From Microbulbifer pacificus (lineage in GTDB: Bacteria; Pseudomonadota; Gammaproteobacteria; Pseudomonadales; Cellvibrionaceae): 64,000 nucleotides of DNA. Every line of letters starts with the position of its first letter. The stretch's first letter is position 1. Location: NCBI RefSeq assembly GCF_002959965.1, contig NZ_PREV01000026.1:1030501-1094500 (forward strand), read 5' to 3'. Under the pieces are notes generated by a model that ran no database searches, was not told where the DNA came from, and saw only the letters and a program-made list of their open reading frames with translations. Below, piece by piece: positions 19,776 to 30,020 of the stretch. The translations under genes and the position numbers were made by a program.

Positions 19776-20458
19776 CATTGGGTTTTAGACTTTCGATTGA
19801 ATCTCAAATATACGAAATCACTGACTTCACTGGCAACATTTATTTTTTAAGGCTGTGGATCAATATATGTCACTCATGAGAGCTCCTGTAGTGCAGAGCA
19901 CACCCAAGATCTTACTAAGGGTTGAGCGGGTTTCAGAGCAGACCCAACAAATGCAAGGCATCCCCCTCGGTACGTACGGCACCGATTAATATGGCAGCTA
20001 TGACCCACATGAGCCGGACATTGGAAATGTAGCTACTCACCTTGAGCGGCGAATCTTGCGGCAATCAAAAATGTCGCGAATTCAAAGAAACGTATCTATA
20101 TCAAAGTTCCGGGCTGAGAGAGATTACTGTTATGTGACAAAAGCGACTAGTTTTGTTAATTCTTACGTAAAGAACGATATCGTGGCGCAACGCTCGATGA
20201 CGACATAGAACGAAATACGGAAGCCCCCTACCGGCGGGACCGAAGGAAAAATCTCCGGTCTAATTTGCATTACCATAACCCCCCTTATATTCAATACCTC
20301 TTAGCACTGGACAGATTAAATTGCCAAGATGGCAGCATCCGGTCTGGTACGAATTGATATGACTCTTACGTGACAATGAAGCCCCGAATCTATTCAGCTT
20401 TCCCCACCCGTCTTGCGTTAGCACTTAGGGCGGGTTGGTTCACACTGAAGAGGTTTAC
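19776..20458. other. Gene-free stretch
   Basis: About 680 bp with no supported gene, RNA or clear repeat. Composition is mixed and the frames are short, so it may be decayed mobile DNA. Confidence 0.5.
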
Positions 20459-21418
20459 CTATAGCTGTAACAATCCCCAAGACTGGTTATTCCCTCCGTG
20501 GCAAGCCCAAGAGCCTACTAAGCCAATACTATAGGCATCAAGACACTTCCCCGACGCGTGGTTTACTAAGGGCATACCATTGCTGAGCTGGCCCGAAGGA
20601 ATGTGCCACAACTGACGTGCATCGCTTCGGTCACAGGGAACGGCTTCCGTTGCGTCAAGCGTCGACCCGGCCGCACCGTTCAGATTGGAAAGACAAAGCA
20701 TATCTTTACCCTGATAAACGGTGATAAACATTTCATCTGTAGATCCTCGGAGCGTCCACATCTGGTTATCGCCACCATAGCATCTATAGTGAACCAAAGC
20801 GCTCCCAGGATTTTTTGATTCACGCCCCACATCAAGGCAATTTACGTATTCCAAGTTGACAAGGCTAACCTCCCGCCCCAGCACATCGATGTCAGGTAAG
20901 GTATGGATATACCAGTTTGAGCCAAATCGACTTTTAAAGGAAAGGTTAAACGGGTTACAGTTCTCCACCATCTCAAGCCCCCCCTCCTCAGATGTACTCA
21001 TACATAGCTTTAGATCGTCTGTCGCGATCTCACCGGTCGATTCTACTCGCCATTTGGGGGCACTCTCACAAGACGTCGTAAATATACGCATAGGCTTTAC
21101 ACGTAGATAATCCAAGCATAGCTCTTCAGAGTCGCTATAGACCGCTATTCGAGAACTATTGAAGCTCAGATCTTTTAACCGAAATTTCTGATTACTTCCA
21201 TTGTGGCATGGCCACATACCAATGCTCGCACCCGATTGTTTTGACTCCGCATGAACATCAACACATTGGCCTCTGGCCGGGCCGTGCTCCTTAGCCAATG
21301 CATTATTAACTAGGCGAGTCCACCCATAATATCCTTCTGTATCTACCTTGGCTGATACGAGTTGCGAATGAAACAGACTAATCATGATTAGACTTATAAA
21401 TGAAACGAGCTTTTTCAC
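20459..21418 (-). CDS. Secreted ricin-type beta-trefoil lectin protein
   Basis: 319 residues from the GTG at 21418, preceded by AGGA at good spacing. The frame opens 25 codons earlier, but the signal peptide (KKLVSFISLIMISLFHSQLVSA) begins at the GTG. Two ricin B-type domains follow: the first with GQCVDVHAESKQSG, MWPCHNGSNQKF and LCLDYLR; the second with NCLDVGRESKNPGS, YRCYGGDNQMW and KCLDAYS, ACHGGNNQSW. These are the QxW and Cys patterns of carbohydrate-binding trefoils. No catalytic domain is present, so a stand-alone lectin. An inverted repeat CCTATCTTATAGG (about 21430-21442) overlaps the ribosome-site region. Confidence 0.88.
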   Translation of the reverse strand: MKKLVSFISLIMISLFHSQLVSAKVDTEGYYGWTRLVNNALAKEHGPARGQCVDVHAESKQSGASIGMWPCHNGSNQKFRLKDLSFNSSRIAVYSDSEELCLDYLRVKPMRIFTTSCESAPKWRVESTGEIATDDLKLCMSTSEEGGLEMVENCNPFNLSFKSRFGSNWYIHTLPDIDVLGREVSLVNLEYVNCLDVGRESKNPGSALVHYRCYGGDNQMWTLRGSTDEMFITVYQGKDMLCLSNLNGAAGSTLDATEAVPCDRSDARQLWHIPSGQLSNGMPLVNHASGKCLDAYSIGLVGSWACHGGNNQSWGLLQL

Positions 21419-21514
21419 AATTATTTTTCCTATCTTATAGGTAAATTTGTCCACCATTAAAATGAAGCAATGATGATTACTGGGATACAGCAATCGTTCT
21501 TGATAGTGTGATAC

Positions 21515-22310
21515 TTATTCATGAAAAGAAACTGACAACCAATCAATAGGTAAATTCTTACAAGAAAGAGAGTGCTCAAAACTCTGTATCAGCCAACTAG
21601 TCCATAGGCTGATGTGTTTTTTCAAGCGCTCAGAGGCTTTGAGGATACCGGCGTACAAGAGCTTGAGTAAGCCGTTCTCGCTGGCGAAGCTGCCCTTAGC
21701 TTTGGTCAACTTGCAGAAGTGCCGGTGAACCGCCTCTACGGCATTGCTGGTGTATATCGAGATACGCACATGTAATCCGGGAATTTAAAGTAGGATGGCC
21801 GCGGCTCCCATTCACTGCGGCAAGGCTTGATCACCACCGGATACTTATCGCCCCACTTGCCCTCTGGTTCGTCCAGAGCGCCCTCTTCGGCATTCAGCAT
21901 AGCCGATTTGTACACGCAGTTGAGATCAGCCATTGATACCCTCGATATTCAAGGCCAGAAGAGTGTAAATGGCCATGCTGACATGGCGGCCATTTCTTTC
22001 ATTTTATAGTGGATGGGATCAAGCCAGACAATCGGGTAGATTCCCTTGCACACCATGCCTTCAGCTCCGGCAGCAGCTTGCCTGTGAGCGCGCTAATGGT
22101 GCCGTTTGGATGCTCCATGTCATACATGCCAGCGACGTGGGCACGAATGTCCCGGTAACTGTTGCCAGAGCGAACGAGGCGCAACCACGCACTCCAGCTC
22201 ATCGGCAAGATGCGCTTGGCCCTATTTGACGGTCTGCGGCTAGAAAATGCCGGCCCGAAAATACACTCGAAGTTTCCCGCCGGGCTTTTCAGTGCACCAT
22301 CACGCATTCC
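21515..22310 (-). pseudogene. IS256-family (mutator) transposase pseudogene
   Basis: In minus-strand order: YRDIRAHVAGMYDMEHPNGT and LTGKLLPELKAW, then DLNCVYKSAMLNAEEGALDE with KWGDKYPVVIKPCRSEW, then ISIYTSNAVEAVHRHFCKLT with ENGLLKLLYAGILKASER. This is the normal order of IS256 transposase motifs, split over three frames, with the middle catalytic section largely missing. No terminal repeats recognised. Confidence 0.85.
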
Positions 22311-22512
22311 TTCCCGCTCTTTACGACTCTCAAGATCTCGCCATCTATGGCATGAAGTACATTCAAATCTTCCTTTGTCACAAATGAAGAAGAAAGGAAG
22401 TCCTTATGTAGATATCGGAATTTTCCTGCACAGCGGCAACCTTCTCCTGCGCTACATTGAAATAGGCCCTTCTTTACATGAAGATCCAAAATAAATCTGA
22501 TAATTAAATTAT

Positions 22513-23690
22513 ATGAAAGAACAAAGTACTACTAGTAATGAGTCAGCCACGAGTACTCCGTCACTCGGCCACCGAAGGTTAGTCTTTGGAGTTGGTTCGG
22601 TTGCCGGTTCCGCAATAGGAGGAATGACGATAACGGTACAGGTATCGGCGATCTACTTAGATCCATCAACAAATTTCTCGCGGCTTTATATCAACTTGCC
22701 TCCTGATGCGTCGCTTTTATACCTGGTGAGGCAAGCTATGAAGCTTTAGCGCGCCATAATAATCACCAATTTTCGGGTGTACGCCCAAAAGCAATTTTAC
22801 TGCCGGCGACGACCAATGATGTTAAAGCTGCTGTGCATTGGGGCCGCTCCATCGTTATAAACCCGAAGAAGGGATAACTATGTCGAATAGTTGAAATGTA
22901 ATGGTCATATCTCGGCGACGTCGCGCTTCAAGAGTATTTCAATTGCCTCTAGTTTGAACGGATTGAAGACTGAAAGTTCCGCCATAAACCCGAATGTAGC
23001 GACAGTCAAACTCGGATCTGGCATTACAGTTGACGATGTACATCTACCCCTTGAATCGCAGGAATTAATTATTCCAACATGACGATGCCGAACAGCCAGA
23101 ATTGCCGGCCTCGTACTGGATGGGGGATAGGACTTGCAGATACAACTTTAGGGTTACCATGTGATCGACTTGTATCAACGATTTTGTACTTTCAGATGGA
23201 TGCACAGTTAGAGCAAGCAACGACAGCGAAATGAATCTATTTTTGAGGCGCAGGTAGTAATTTCGGTGTTCATACCGACTTTAATTTCACCGTGACCGAG
23301 TAGAGATATGGATTACGATCTATCAATTTTCCTGGCTTTGGATACGATCCTTGAGGCAATGGCAGAGCTCCAGCATATTTGTGAGGCATACCAATTAAGG
23401 TCGTAGACTTAATATTTCAATTCGCATGGGTACTGCCGGCACGGACAAAACTCAAGCCAAGGCTAGCATTACTAGCACTTTGATCATGTGCAGTTTTTTG
23501 TGACTACAGATGAATTTTCAAACATATTCGAGGAGGTATTGAGCAAGAGAAGCGAAATAATAGAAGAATCGTAACCGCGACAATACTGAGGAAATTCCAG
23601 AGGCAGAAATGAGCAAAAGATTCTGGAAGAAATATTTCGCGAGCAATTTACAGCGGCATTAGTCGTGCTGAAATTAAACCAGCCTATGCC
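22513..23690 (+). pseudogene. Tat-exported FAD-linked oxidase (berberine-bridge type) pseudogene
   Basis: Pieces in order but in different frames: an RRLVFGVGSVAGSAIGG Tat-like leader; GEASYEALARHNN with PKAILLPATTNDVKAAVHW (start of a PCMH-type FAD domain); ISATSRFKSISIASSLNGLK with VKLGSGITVDD; LGLPCDRLVS; and GSNFGVHTDFNFTV. This order is that of BBE-like FAD oxidases. Several frameshifts and stops break it. The C-terminal BBE segment is not clear. Assignment from remembered family patterns. Confidence 0.6.
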
Positions 23691-23844
23691 CAAGAATTTT
23701 TTTGCATCCGCAAAGTATTGACCCTACTGGTTAACATGACCCCGGATTACCTTGGATTCCAATGGTACCCCACAAATCTAAGTAGACCCATTTATCGCAG
23801 CAAAAAGTTTTCCTTATATAAAGTACTCTTTCTGAGGTGAAGAC

Positions 23845-25107
23845 ATGAAATTTCTTTTCAAGCATCACACAATTTCGGCAACTCCTATTGTTCTAACTTT
23901 CCTATTAGGGGGGGCAATACCTGGGCTAAGCGCTCCTATCACGGGTACAGACGGGGATGACACTTTGATTGGAACTGATTTCGATGATGTATTTATAGGT
24001 ACTCCAGGTTCTGACTACATTGATGGCGGTGCTCACACATTACTAGGTGATACGATTGACTACTCTGGTTCCAATGCCGCCATTGAATTATATTTTTCCG
24101 GAAACGGGGATGCAGTAGGTATTGGAGGGTATGCGGATAGCGATCACATTTCTAATATTGAGAAAGTTATTGGAAGTGAATTTGACGATATCATTTTTGG
24201 GGATGACCGCAATTTTTCCTTTTTCTTGCCAAGTAATATATACGAGGGAGGGGGAGGAAATGATTACATAGATGGTCGTGGCGGGAGCGACCTTATTATG
24301 GGTAATGACGGACGTGATGTATTAATTGGGGGCGACGGTAATGACACATTGATCGGGGGAAAGGGCGGTGATGCATTGGTTGGGGGAGAAGGTTTTGATA
24401 CTGTAGATTATTCCGCCTCCGAGGATGGTGTAGTTTTAGCGTTAGAAGCCACAGATTCATATGGAATCGGAAGTCGCTACATGATTGATTCTCCCATTGG
24501 AGGTGTGTCAGGTGATGCTGAAGATGATTGGTTTGAATCTATCGAAAAGGTGGTCGGGTCTAGATTCAATGATGCAATCTATGGCGTGGCGGCACCTAAT
24601 GGTAGCGGTACTTTAGCTTTTCTTGGGGATGGTGATGACATTTTTGATAATCACGAGTTTAGAATTTCTGCTGATGTTATTTGTGGTGGCAATGGAGACG
24701 ACCACATTTGGACAGGAGATGGTCCTGATGTTATTGAGGGCGGGCCAGGAAATGAAATAATTTACGCGGAAGGAGGGAAGGATGAAATTATTGGCGGGGC
24801 CGGAGATGACTTCTTATCTGGTGGTGTCGGAGATGATTTTTTCAGTTACTACTCAACGGGATATGGAAATGATGTGATATCGGATTTCAATAGAGATGGG
24901 CACGGATCAGACACACTTTTGTTTAGCAGCAGCATTTTTAAAAATTCGACGGAGGTTTTGGAGGCTGCAAAACAAGTAGGCGGTGATGTTATAATCGTAG
25001 ATCGCCATCAATCAAGCATCCGGCTTCGCGACTATCTACTTGCCTCTTTCTCTGAGAAAGACATCATCATTATTGGTGGTCAGCCCGCTAGCTCCTGCAC
25101 ACTATAG
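23845..25107 (+). CDS. RTX calcium-binding protein with Sec signal peptide (420 aa)
   Basis: Begins at an ATG with GAGGTGA 5-6 bases upstream. Residues 1-30 form a classical Sec signal (FKHHTISATPIVLTFLLGGA to GLSA). Then come several blocks of GGxGxDxxx nonapeptides (for example GGDGNDTLIGGKGGDALVGG), which bind calcium in parallel beta-rolls. Two non-repetitive inserts share DTVDYSxSxDGVxLxLEATD and FESIEKVVGSRFNDAIYG with the RTX protein at 47447-48274. RTX proteins normally leave by type I secretion without a cleaved signal, so a Sec signal is unusual. No protease or toxin domain is visible; function unknown. Confidence 0.85.
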   Translation: MKFLFKHHTISATPIVLTFLLGGAIPGLSAPITGTDGDDTLIGTDFDDVFIGTPGSDYIDGGAHTLLGDTIDYSGSNAAIELYFSGNGDAVGIGGYADSDHISNIEKVIGSEFDDIIFGDDRNFSFFLPSNIYEGGGGNDYIDGRGGSDLIMGNDGRDVLIGGDGNDTLIGGKGGDALVGGEGFDTVDYSASEDGVVLALEATDSYGIGSRYMIDSPIGGVSGDAEDDWFESIEKVVGSRFNDAIYGVAAPNGSGTLAFLGDGDDIFDNHEFRISADVICGGNGDDHIWTGDGPDVIEGGPGNEIIYAEGGKDEIIGGAGDDFLSGGVGDDFFSYYSTGYGNDVISDFNRDGHGSDTLLFSSSIFKNSTEVLEAAKQVGGDVIIVDRHQSSIRLRDYLLASFSEKDIIIIGGQPASSCTL

Positions 25108-25253
25108 CTCTTTGGGTATAGAAATTCAGGTGGATGAGTTCAGACTAAATCTGAAATAATTCCTCTGAGCGCCCACCAAGTAGAACAATTCAGCTGTGGA
25201 TGGGGGCCGTACGGTCGGTTGGGCCGGCGCCGAAACAGACGCACGGTAGCCGC

Positions 25254-25805
25254 TGTAGTCTCCCCATTTTTAACCATAGCTATGATTAGAGAGTTCACCA
25301 CCTGTAGCAGTTAGGTTGAAAGCACTCCGCCTATAGCGGCTGAGCAACTAGTAGCTGAGCATGGGCAACAACTGGTGGACTCGTTTAGATCAAGCCATTC
25401 GTGTCTGGTCGTCCGCTTGAGTCGTTCAATGTACGCATTCTGATTCGGATTCCCGGGCAGGCTGTATTATCAGTGTTATTCGTTTTTGGGTTGCCCACTC
25501 CACCAGAGCAGTGCACTAGAGATATATTATCACAGCGAAGAGAGGAGTCTTTCTTCTCCATTCAATGATCTGACCCAACGCCTGCATTCCCAGTATCGAA
25601 GGCGGCGAGAGGTCGACTTCGATGCCCAGTCCGTCGCGATTGTAGTCATCGGAACGTGCTAAGCAATTTTCCGCTGGCGAGTTAGTCGCTCATGAACCCC
25701 ATTGACCAGACCTGGTTCGGAGCTGTCGGCACATCCAGCTCGCCTAGATGACCTCGCTTACCCCGCCCCTTCGGCTGCGTAGAAAGATTCAGTTCCAGCG
25801 GATCG
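25254..25805 (-). mobile_element. Degraded IS3-family copy, minus orientation
   Basis: Begins with the right-end sequence TGTAGTCTCCCCATTTTTAA and continues as the reverse complement of OrfB of the element at 45385-46578, through the catalytic-E region, the CDNGPEY region and the segment before MDFMSD. Many substitutions and indels make it the most diverged of the copies. The OrfA half is missing. Confidence 0.75.
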
Positions 25806-26166
25806 ATAATAGCGTTAATTCTTATCCCACAAGCCTAGTTTCGGCCAGTTTCCTGCCTCCTGTGACGGCCTTATACCGCCAATCCGCTGTTGCTGGACGA
25901 CTGCGTGGCCCGTGCGGGCCTGCAGCTACCAGGCACTCCTTTTCGACCGGGCATACCTTCCTCGTACTGGATCGCGCTCTGAGCCCCATCATGGGTGATG
26001 TGGTTAGACTGGCCGTGGCAGCTACCGTACGCCTGATCCTGCGTCGGACCGACCTGGTATCGAATCCATCCGGATTTCTGGAAGCAAGAGTGTCGACAGC
26101 AGAGGAAACTGGGAGCCTCATCCATAGTGCGTTGGGCATCCTTGCCCGCCGCAAATCAGTTAAAAG

Positions 26167-27189
26167 CTAGTAACCGACCTGTACCATTCTTAACTTGGTA
26201 CCTGAGTACGAATTTCTACCTCGGACACTAACATACCAATGGCCTTCAGGTTTTTCGAAGTTACATTCCGCTACACTATATATCTGACCAGTTGTCGTGT
26301 GTGTGCGATGGCAGTCCGAACTATATTCGCTGGGCCATCGCCCCTGACTAACAAACAGGTCAATGTCGCCGTTACCATCCCTCCCCGAAACTTGTATCTT
26401 CAGTGCTGACAGCCCCCCCGAGAGAGCTTCAGGAGGAGGAGACAACATAAAGTGCTGCCATGAATCTTGCTCCCCCGACAAGACCTCCTCCCAGACAAAC
26501 CCATTTTTGTAGTCGATCTCCATGGTTACTTTGTCGAAGTGGCTGGATGTGGACAGGGCGACATTGTAACTACGATTACCGTCATGGTCGAAATCGAAGC
26601 AAATTTCCTCTGTACCCGAGAAAGTGGAGGCGCACCGAAGTTCAGCTGTATCAGCAGAATACACGTATAAATCAGCCTCGCCGTAACTGCCTGACTCACC
26701 ATAGGTGCGGATTACCACGTCCTGGGCACCCTCAGGGATCGAAATGGGCAGGGTTGTACTTTGGCCTAGTTGGCGGTGAAGCTGGCGGGGTGTAGTTGCC
26801 ATCAAGCTTACCTTAGTGAAAGCTGTATATCCTCGCACCATCACATAATAGATTCCTGGCTCCGCATCACTGAAATAACAGCGTTCCTTGCTACCATTTA
26901 GCCATGGCCGACAATCGTAAGTACTGATGTTAGGGGGGGCACCACGGCGAACATATAAGTCCGCGTCACCTGTCGCTGGGCCAAAGGCATAGCTATCGGT
27001 TAGCAGGAAGTTTAGTACGGGGGCATCGCTTTCGAGTGTATAAGTAAAATGTAGCTCCTCACCTTGACTTGCAGTTAAGTCAAACTTCATTCCAAACTCA
27101 TCATCACTCAAAATATTATCTGTCTGCGCCACGACCTGAAAACTGGCAAGCATGACTAGAGCGAATATCATTCTTCTAATATGTATCAT
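26167..27189 (-). CDS. Secreted protein made of three PPC (pre-peptidase C-terminal) domains
   Basis: 340 residues from the ATG at 27189; AAGGA lies 8 bases upstream of this ATG but would abut an ATG three codons earlier. Signal peptide IRRMIFALVMLASFQVVAQ. Three similar beta-domains follow, each with G(D/E)ADLYV or GDIDLFV near the middle. The first has ISTYDCRPWLNGSKERCYF and GIYYVMVRGYTAF; the last has HRTHTTTGQIYS and GHWYVSVRGRNSYSG. PPC domains normally follow secreted peptidases and are cleaved off. Here there is no catalytic domain, so it may be a substrate-binding protein or a detached protease tail. The subtilase at 43091-45151 carries a related C-terminal region. Confidence 0.82.
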   Translation of the reverse strand: MIHIRRMIFALVMLASFQVVAQTDNILSDDEFGMKFDLTASQGEELHFTYTLESDAPVLNFLLTDSYAFGPATGDADLYVRRGAPPNISTYDCRPWLNGSKERCYFSDAEPGIYYVMVRGYTAFTKVSLMATTPRQLHRQLGQSTTLPISIPEGAQDVVIRTYGESGSYGEADLYVYSADTAELRCASTFSGTEEICFDFDHDGNRSYNVALSTSSHFDKVTMEIDYKNGFVWEEVLSGEQDSWQHFMLSPPPEALSGGLSALKIQVSGRDGNGDIDLFVSQGRWPSEYSSDCHRTHTTTGQIYSVAECNFEKPEGHWYVSVRGRNSYSGTKLRMVQVGY

Positions 27190-27712
27190 TTTTCTCATCC
27201 TTAGTTAAGAGTGCCGAGGGTGTTGGGAATTATGGAAATACCTCCTTAGATGTGAATTGATTTATGAGCCATCTTAATTCTTCTTACCTTTGAAGAAGGT
27301 GTTAATTGCTGCACTGCACCACATTAATTATTTTTTGTGGCGCAGAGTAAAACTGCAATCCTCGTTCAGCCAACTAGCATACAGTCAAGCGGGACATATT
27401 CCTCACACAACAAGGAGCTAGCTAGTGTAATAATGTATTTGCCATCAATCTGACCACAGAGCCCAAATCGAAAACTAACGCTATACGCGCACTGAATACA
27501 GAGCACGCGCGTAGGAATCATCTTTAATTTAGCGCCAATCAAGACCCAGTCGACAGAGCATTGCTCGTGCGGAAACATCGCGACCCTTTCCCACAGATGA
27601 TATAGAGGAAACGAAGAATGCTTCGGCATTAATGCGATGCGCCCACGGCCCACCCAGAACTATGCCAACTGACAATAGGCTCCACCCCTACACCCGCAGG
27701 CTCATGAGCAGG
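27190..27712. other. Intergenic region upstream of the PPC protein
   Basis: No gene supported. Bases 27323-27345 closely match 48290-48312, just upstream of the second RTX gene (shared ATTAAT, poly-T and TGTGG(C/T)GCAG). GGGAATTATGGAAATACC occurs near 27219. Confidence 0.4.
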
Positions 27713-27738
27713 AAAAAAAGGCCGCGGATAGAGCGGCC
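27713..27738 (-). terminator. Rho-independent terminator of the META lipoprotein gene
   Basis: Stem GGCCGC (27720-27725) / GCGGCC (27733-27738) followed on the minus strand by seven T. It lies about 150 bp past the stop at 27889. Confidence 0.8.
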
Positions 27739-27888
27739 AACAAGCATGGTCTGTATGGGAAAAGGCTCGGCTTCATGACATTGGGGAGACTGAAGCATGA
27801 GCGCGGAGGCACTATAAACTAAACATTTCGCGTATATCTATACATGCCTCAAAAATTAAGAAAACCCCCAGACAAAAATAAGACTTTC

Positions 27889-28368
27889 TCAACGAAGAAG
27901 CTCGACGTACTCGATATGGAATTCTCCAGAAGGGTCGCGCAATATCAGGTATGGCTCCCCGGCCCGGACAAAGGCTTCTGTACTGCTGGCCAATGCAAGC
28001 AAGTAATTATTTTCCTGCTCCATTAGCGCTTCTGGTCCGGCCATTTTCGTGGACGCAAAGCGGGAGCGATCCCATAGCAGTTGACCGCCATCAATGATTC
28101 GCATGGAACCACGGTATTGATTAATGCCACTGTTGCCCAGTACCTCTCCATCACGATTACAGCGAAAGGTGAAGCGACCCATTTCCTCAATACCAATGAC
28201 ATGACCATTGGCCGTGAGCTGATTCAATTCCCACTTCTTACCACAAACAGTATCCATTTCTCCAGCCAACAGAGTCGCGGCCGGATTCTTGACATCCACA
28301 CCAACACAGCCACTGATCAAAGCCACTCCAAGAGAACAGAGCCCAGCAATATTTCTTAACTTCATCAT
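27889..28368 (-). CDS. META (HslJ-like) domain lipoprotein
   Basis: 159 residues. Signal with lipobox LISGC. The META domain reads KKWELNQLTANGH, RFTFRCNRDGEVLGNSGINQ, then STKMAGPEALMEQENNYLLAL and EPYLILRDPSGEFHIEYVEL; the usual SGCNxYxG is SGINQYRG here. META proteins are envelope-associated and linked to stress or novobiocin tolerance in E. coli HslJ; the role here is unknown. Monocistronic, with GGAG/AAGGG upstream and a terminator downstream. Confidence 0.85.
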   Translation of the reverse strand: MMKLRNIAGLCSLGVALISGCVGVDVKNPAATLLAGEMDTVCGKKWELNQLTANGHVIGIEEMGRFTFRCNRDGEVLGNSGINQYRGSMRIIDGGQLLWDRSRFASTKMAGPEALMEQENNYLLALASSTEAFVRAGEPYLILRDPSGEFHIEYVELLR

Positions 28369-29740
28369 TAAGCCCTTAACTCCTTTAAATTTTGAGATCC
28401 ATCATTTCATAACGCTCCTATTTTCGAAAAGCCGTTTAGCATGAACAGGACATTCGCTGACTTTTCCATCGGAAAAATTTGTAGCTATAAACGCAAAATC
28501 AGATATCAGGCATCGCAAGGACAGCTCTAAAAAAAAGCCGCACGGTCAGAGTGCGGCAGGAAAGGAGTATTATGAAAATAGAACATTGCGGAGCATTCAC
28601 AATATTATACATCTATATGATAATTAGATGGCTTGCCAATAGCACTGCCAAAGACATCCTTTCAGAATTTTCTTGCAAGCTGCGCTGTTCATGTAACAGG
28701 TGCTATGGGGCCGAGTCCGGACAAAAGAAATACGCGCATAGATACTTGGGACATACTGACAAAGTTAGATCTCTGTAATTACGTCGGTACCCACTCTTCT
28801 CATACCCAGGTTCGCAGCGAGATTCAGGCTCTTGATCACTAAGCTGTTGAGCACAAGTGGATACGGCACTATCGGAGCTACGCTGAGTCAGACGCCATTG
28901 CATGGCATCCGTGCTGGCGGTGCTGAGCATGCACTCACGGATATAATATTGGTCTGGGGCAGGAATATATCTTCCTGGCTTTGGACATCGTCCTGAAATG
29001 GATTGCGGAACAGTCCAAAAGCTTGTGGGCGGTCTGTGATAGTTCACGGCCTCCGGTAGTTGGATTTGTTGATCGGCTATCGGAGCGGCGGTGGTACCCG
29101 CGCGCTGTCTTGGCGGATAGAGCGCGACTGATACTGCCCCCCCATCTCAAGCTCGAAGCCTCGGTGATATCTTCTTCTGCGGCACCTTGATCGCGTAGAG
29201 TGGCCCCGACTTGCCGCTGTAGCTGGCGCTTTGATGTTCTGACTGGCCAAAGGCCCCGATTGAGCAGTCAGTTGATGATGGATACGCCGGGGCGGGCGTC
29301 ATTGGCTAGGGTTAGATGATTCGCCAGCTCCGATTGTGAGAGACCTATCACGCTGAGATTCGCTTACACTTCAACGGTGTCGGCTTGTTGAACAAGCGCA
29401 TCTACCGGGCTTCTACGATTTCTGCGTTTATGTGATTCCCATCACTTTGTTCACGGGTTAAGGTAATTCCCGGTGAATTATAAGAAAATGTAATCATCGT
29501 ATATTTCAGTAGCTCAAATGTAGTAACCAGTTTATAAAATAAGACGAGTTCGGAGGCGCTATTTACACGGTGTAATTGAGTATATTTTAGTGTTCTGTTG
29601 GGGTGAAGATTACACATCACATAGAGATACGCCTATTTCAGGATTACTTCGATACATTCTGTCAGGCTGATCAGCCAAAAGACGTATCAACCTGCCCCGC
29701 CGTTGGCGGCCGGATCCCACCTTACTCGATTAACTGTAAT
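28369..29740. other. Gene-poor stretch
   Basis: About 1.37 kb without a supported gene. It contains a minus-strand terminator hairpin at 28529-28557. The frames between 28550 and 29400 show no recognisable motif. Confidence 0.5.
28529..28557 (-). terminator. Orphan Rho-independent terminator
   Basis: Stem GCCGCAC (28537-28543) / GTGCGGC (28551-28557), followed on the minus strand by a run of T (28529-28536). No intact minus-strand gene ends just before it, so the gene it served has probably been lost. Confidence 0.7.
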
Positions 29741-29895
29741 TGACCGGAAGCGGGGTTGTAGACTTTCTCAGTGTGAACGCCATTGCACTGATTGATTAGT
29801 GATCTGCCCACGAACATCCCTAGCGAGAACGGTGTAGTAGTTCTCCCTGGCTAGGGTCAGGTAGATCTTCTCGCTGCTCATCCCAATGGATAAAG
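29741..29895 (-). pseudogene. Highly diverged RHS-repeat relic
   Basis: The plus-strand text (GCGGGGTTGTAGACTTTCTC, then GAACGGTGTAGTAG) aligns with 55070-55200 of the large RHS gene, which encodes ATGRLQQQ to AMDARGN. About one base in four differs, with indels. Older than the RHS fragment at 31500-32177. Confidence 0.55.
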
Positions 29896-30020
29896 CAGTT
29901 GTACCGGCTCACCCTAACCTCTAGCGATGAATTTCCGTAGGTTTTTGAATCTGGGAATCAGGTTAGTATCAATCATGGGGTTTGCCGACATTAATAAAGA
30001 TATTCGAAATTCGTAAACCA

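Noticed and set aside
25748..26170. A 140-codon plus-strand frame next to the IS3 relic
   Set aside because: Overlaps IS remains; no ribosome site or recognisable domain; frames on both strands are equally open.
28703..29190. Several 70-114-codon frames in the gene-poor stretch
   Set aside because: Overlap one another on both strands, lack start signals and show no motif.
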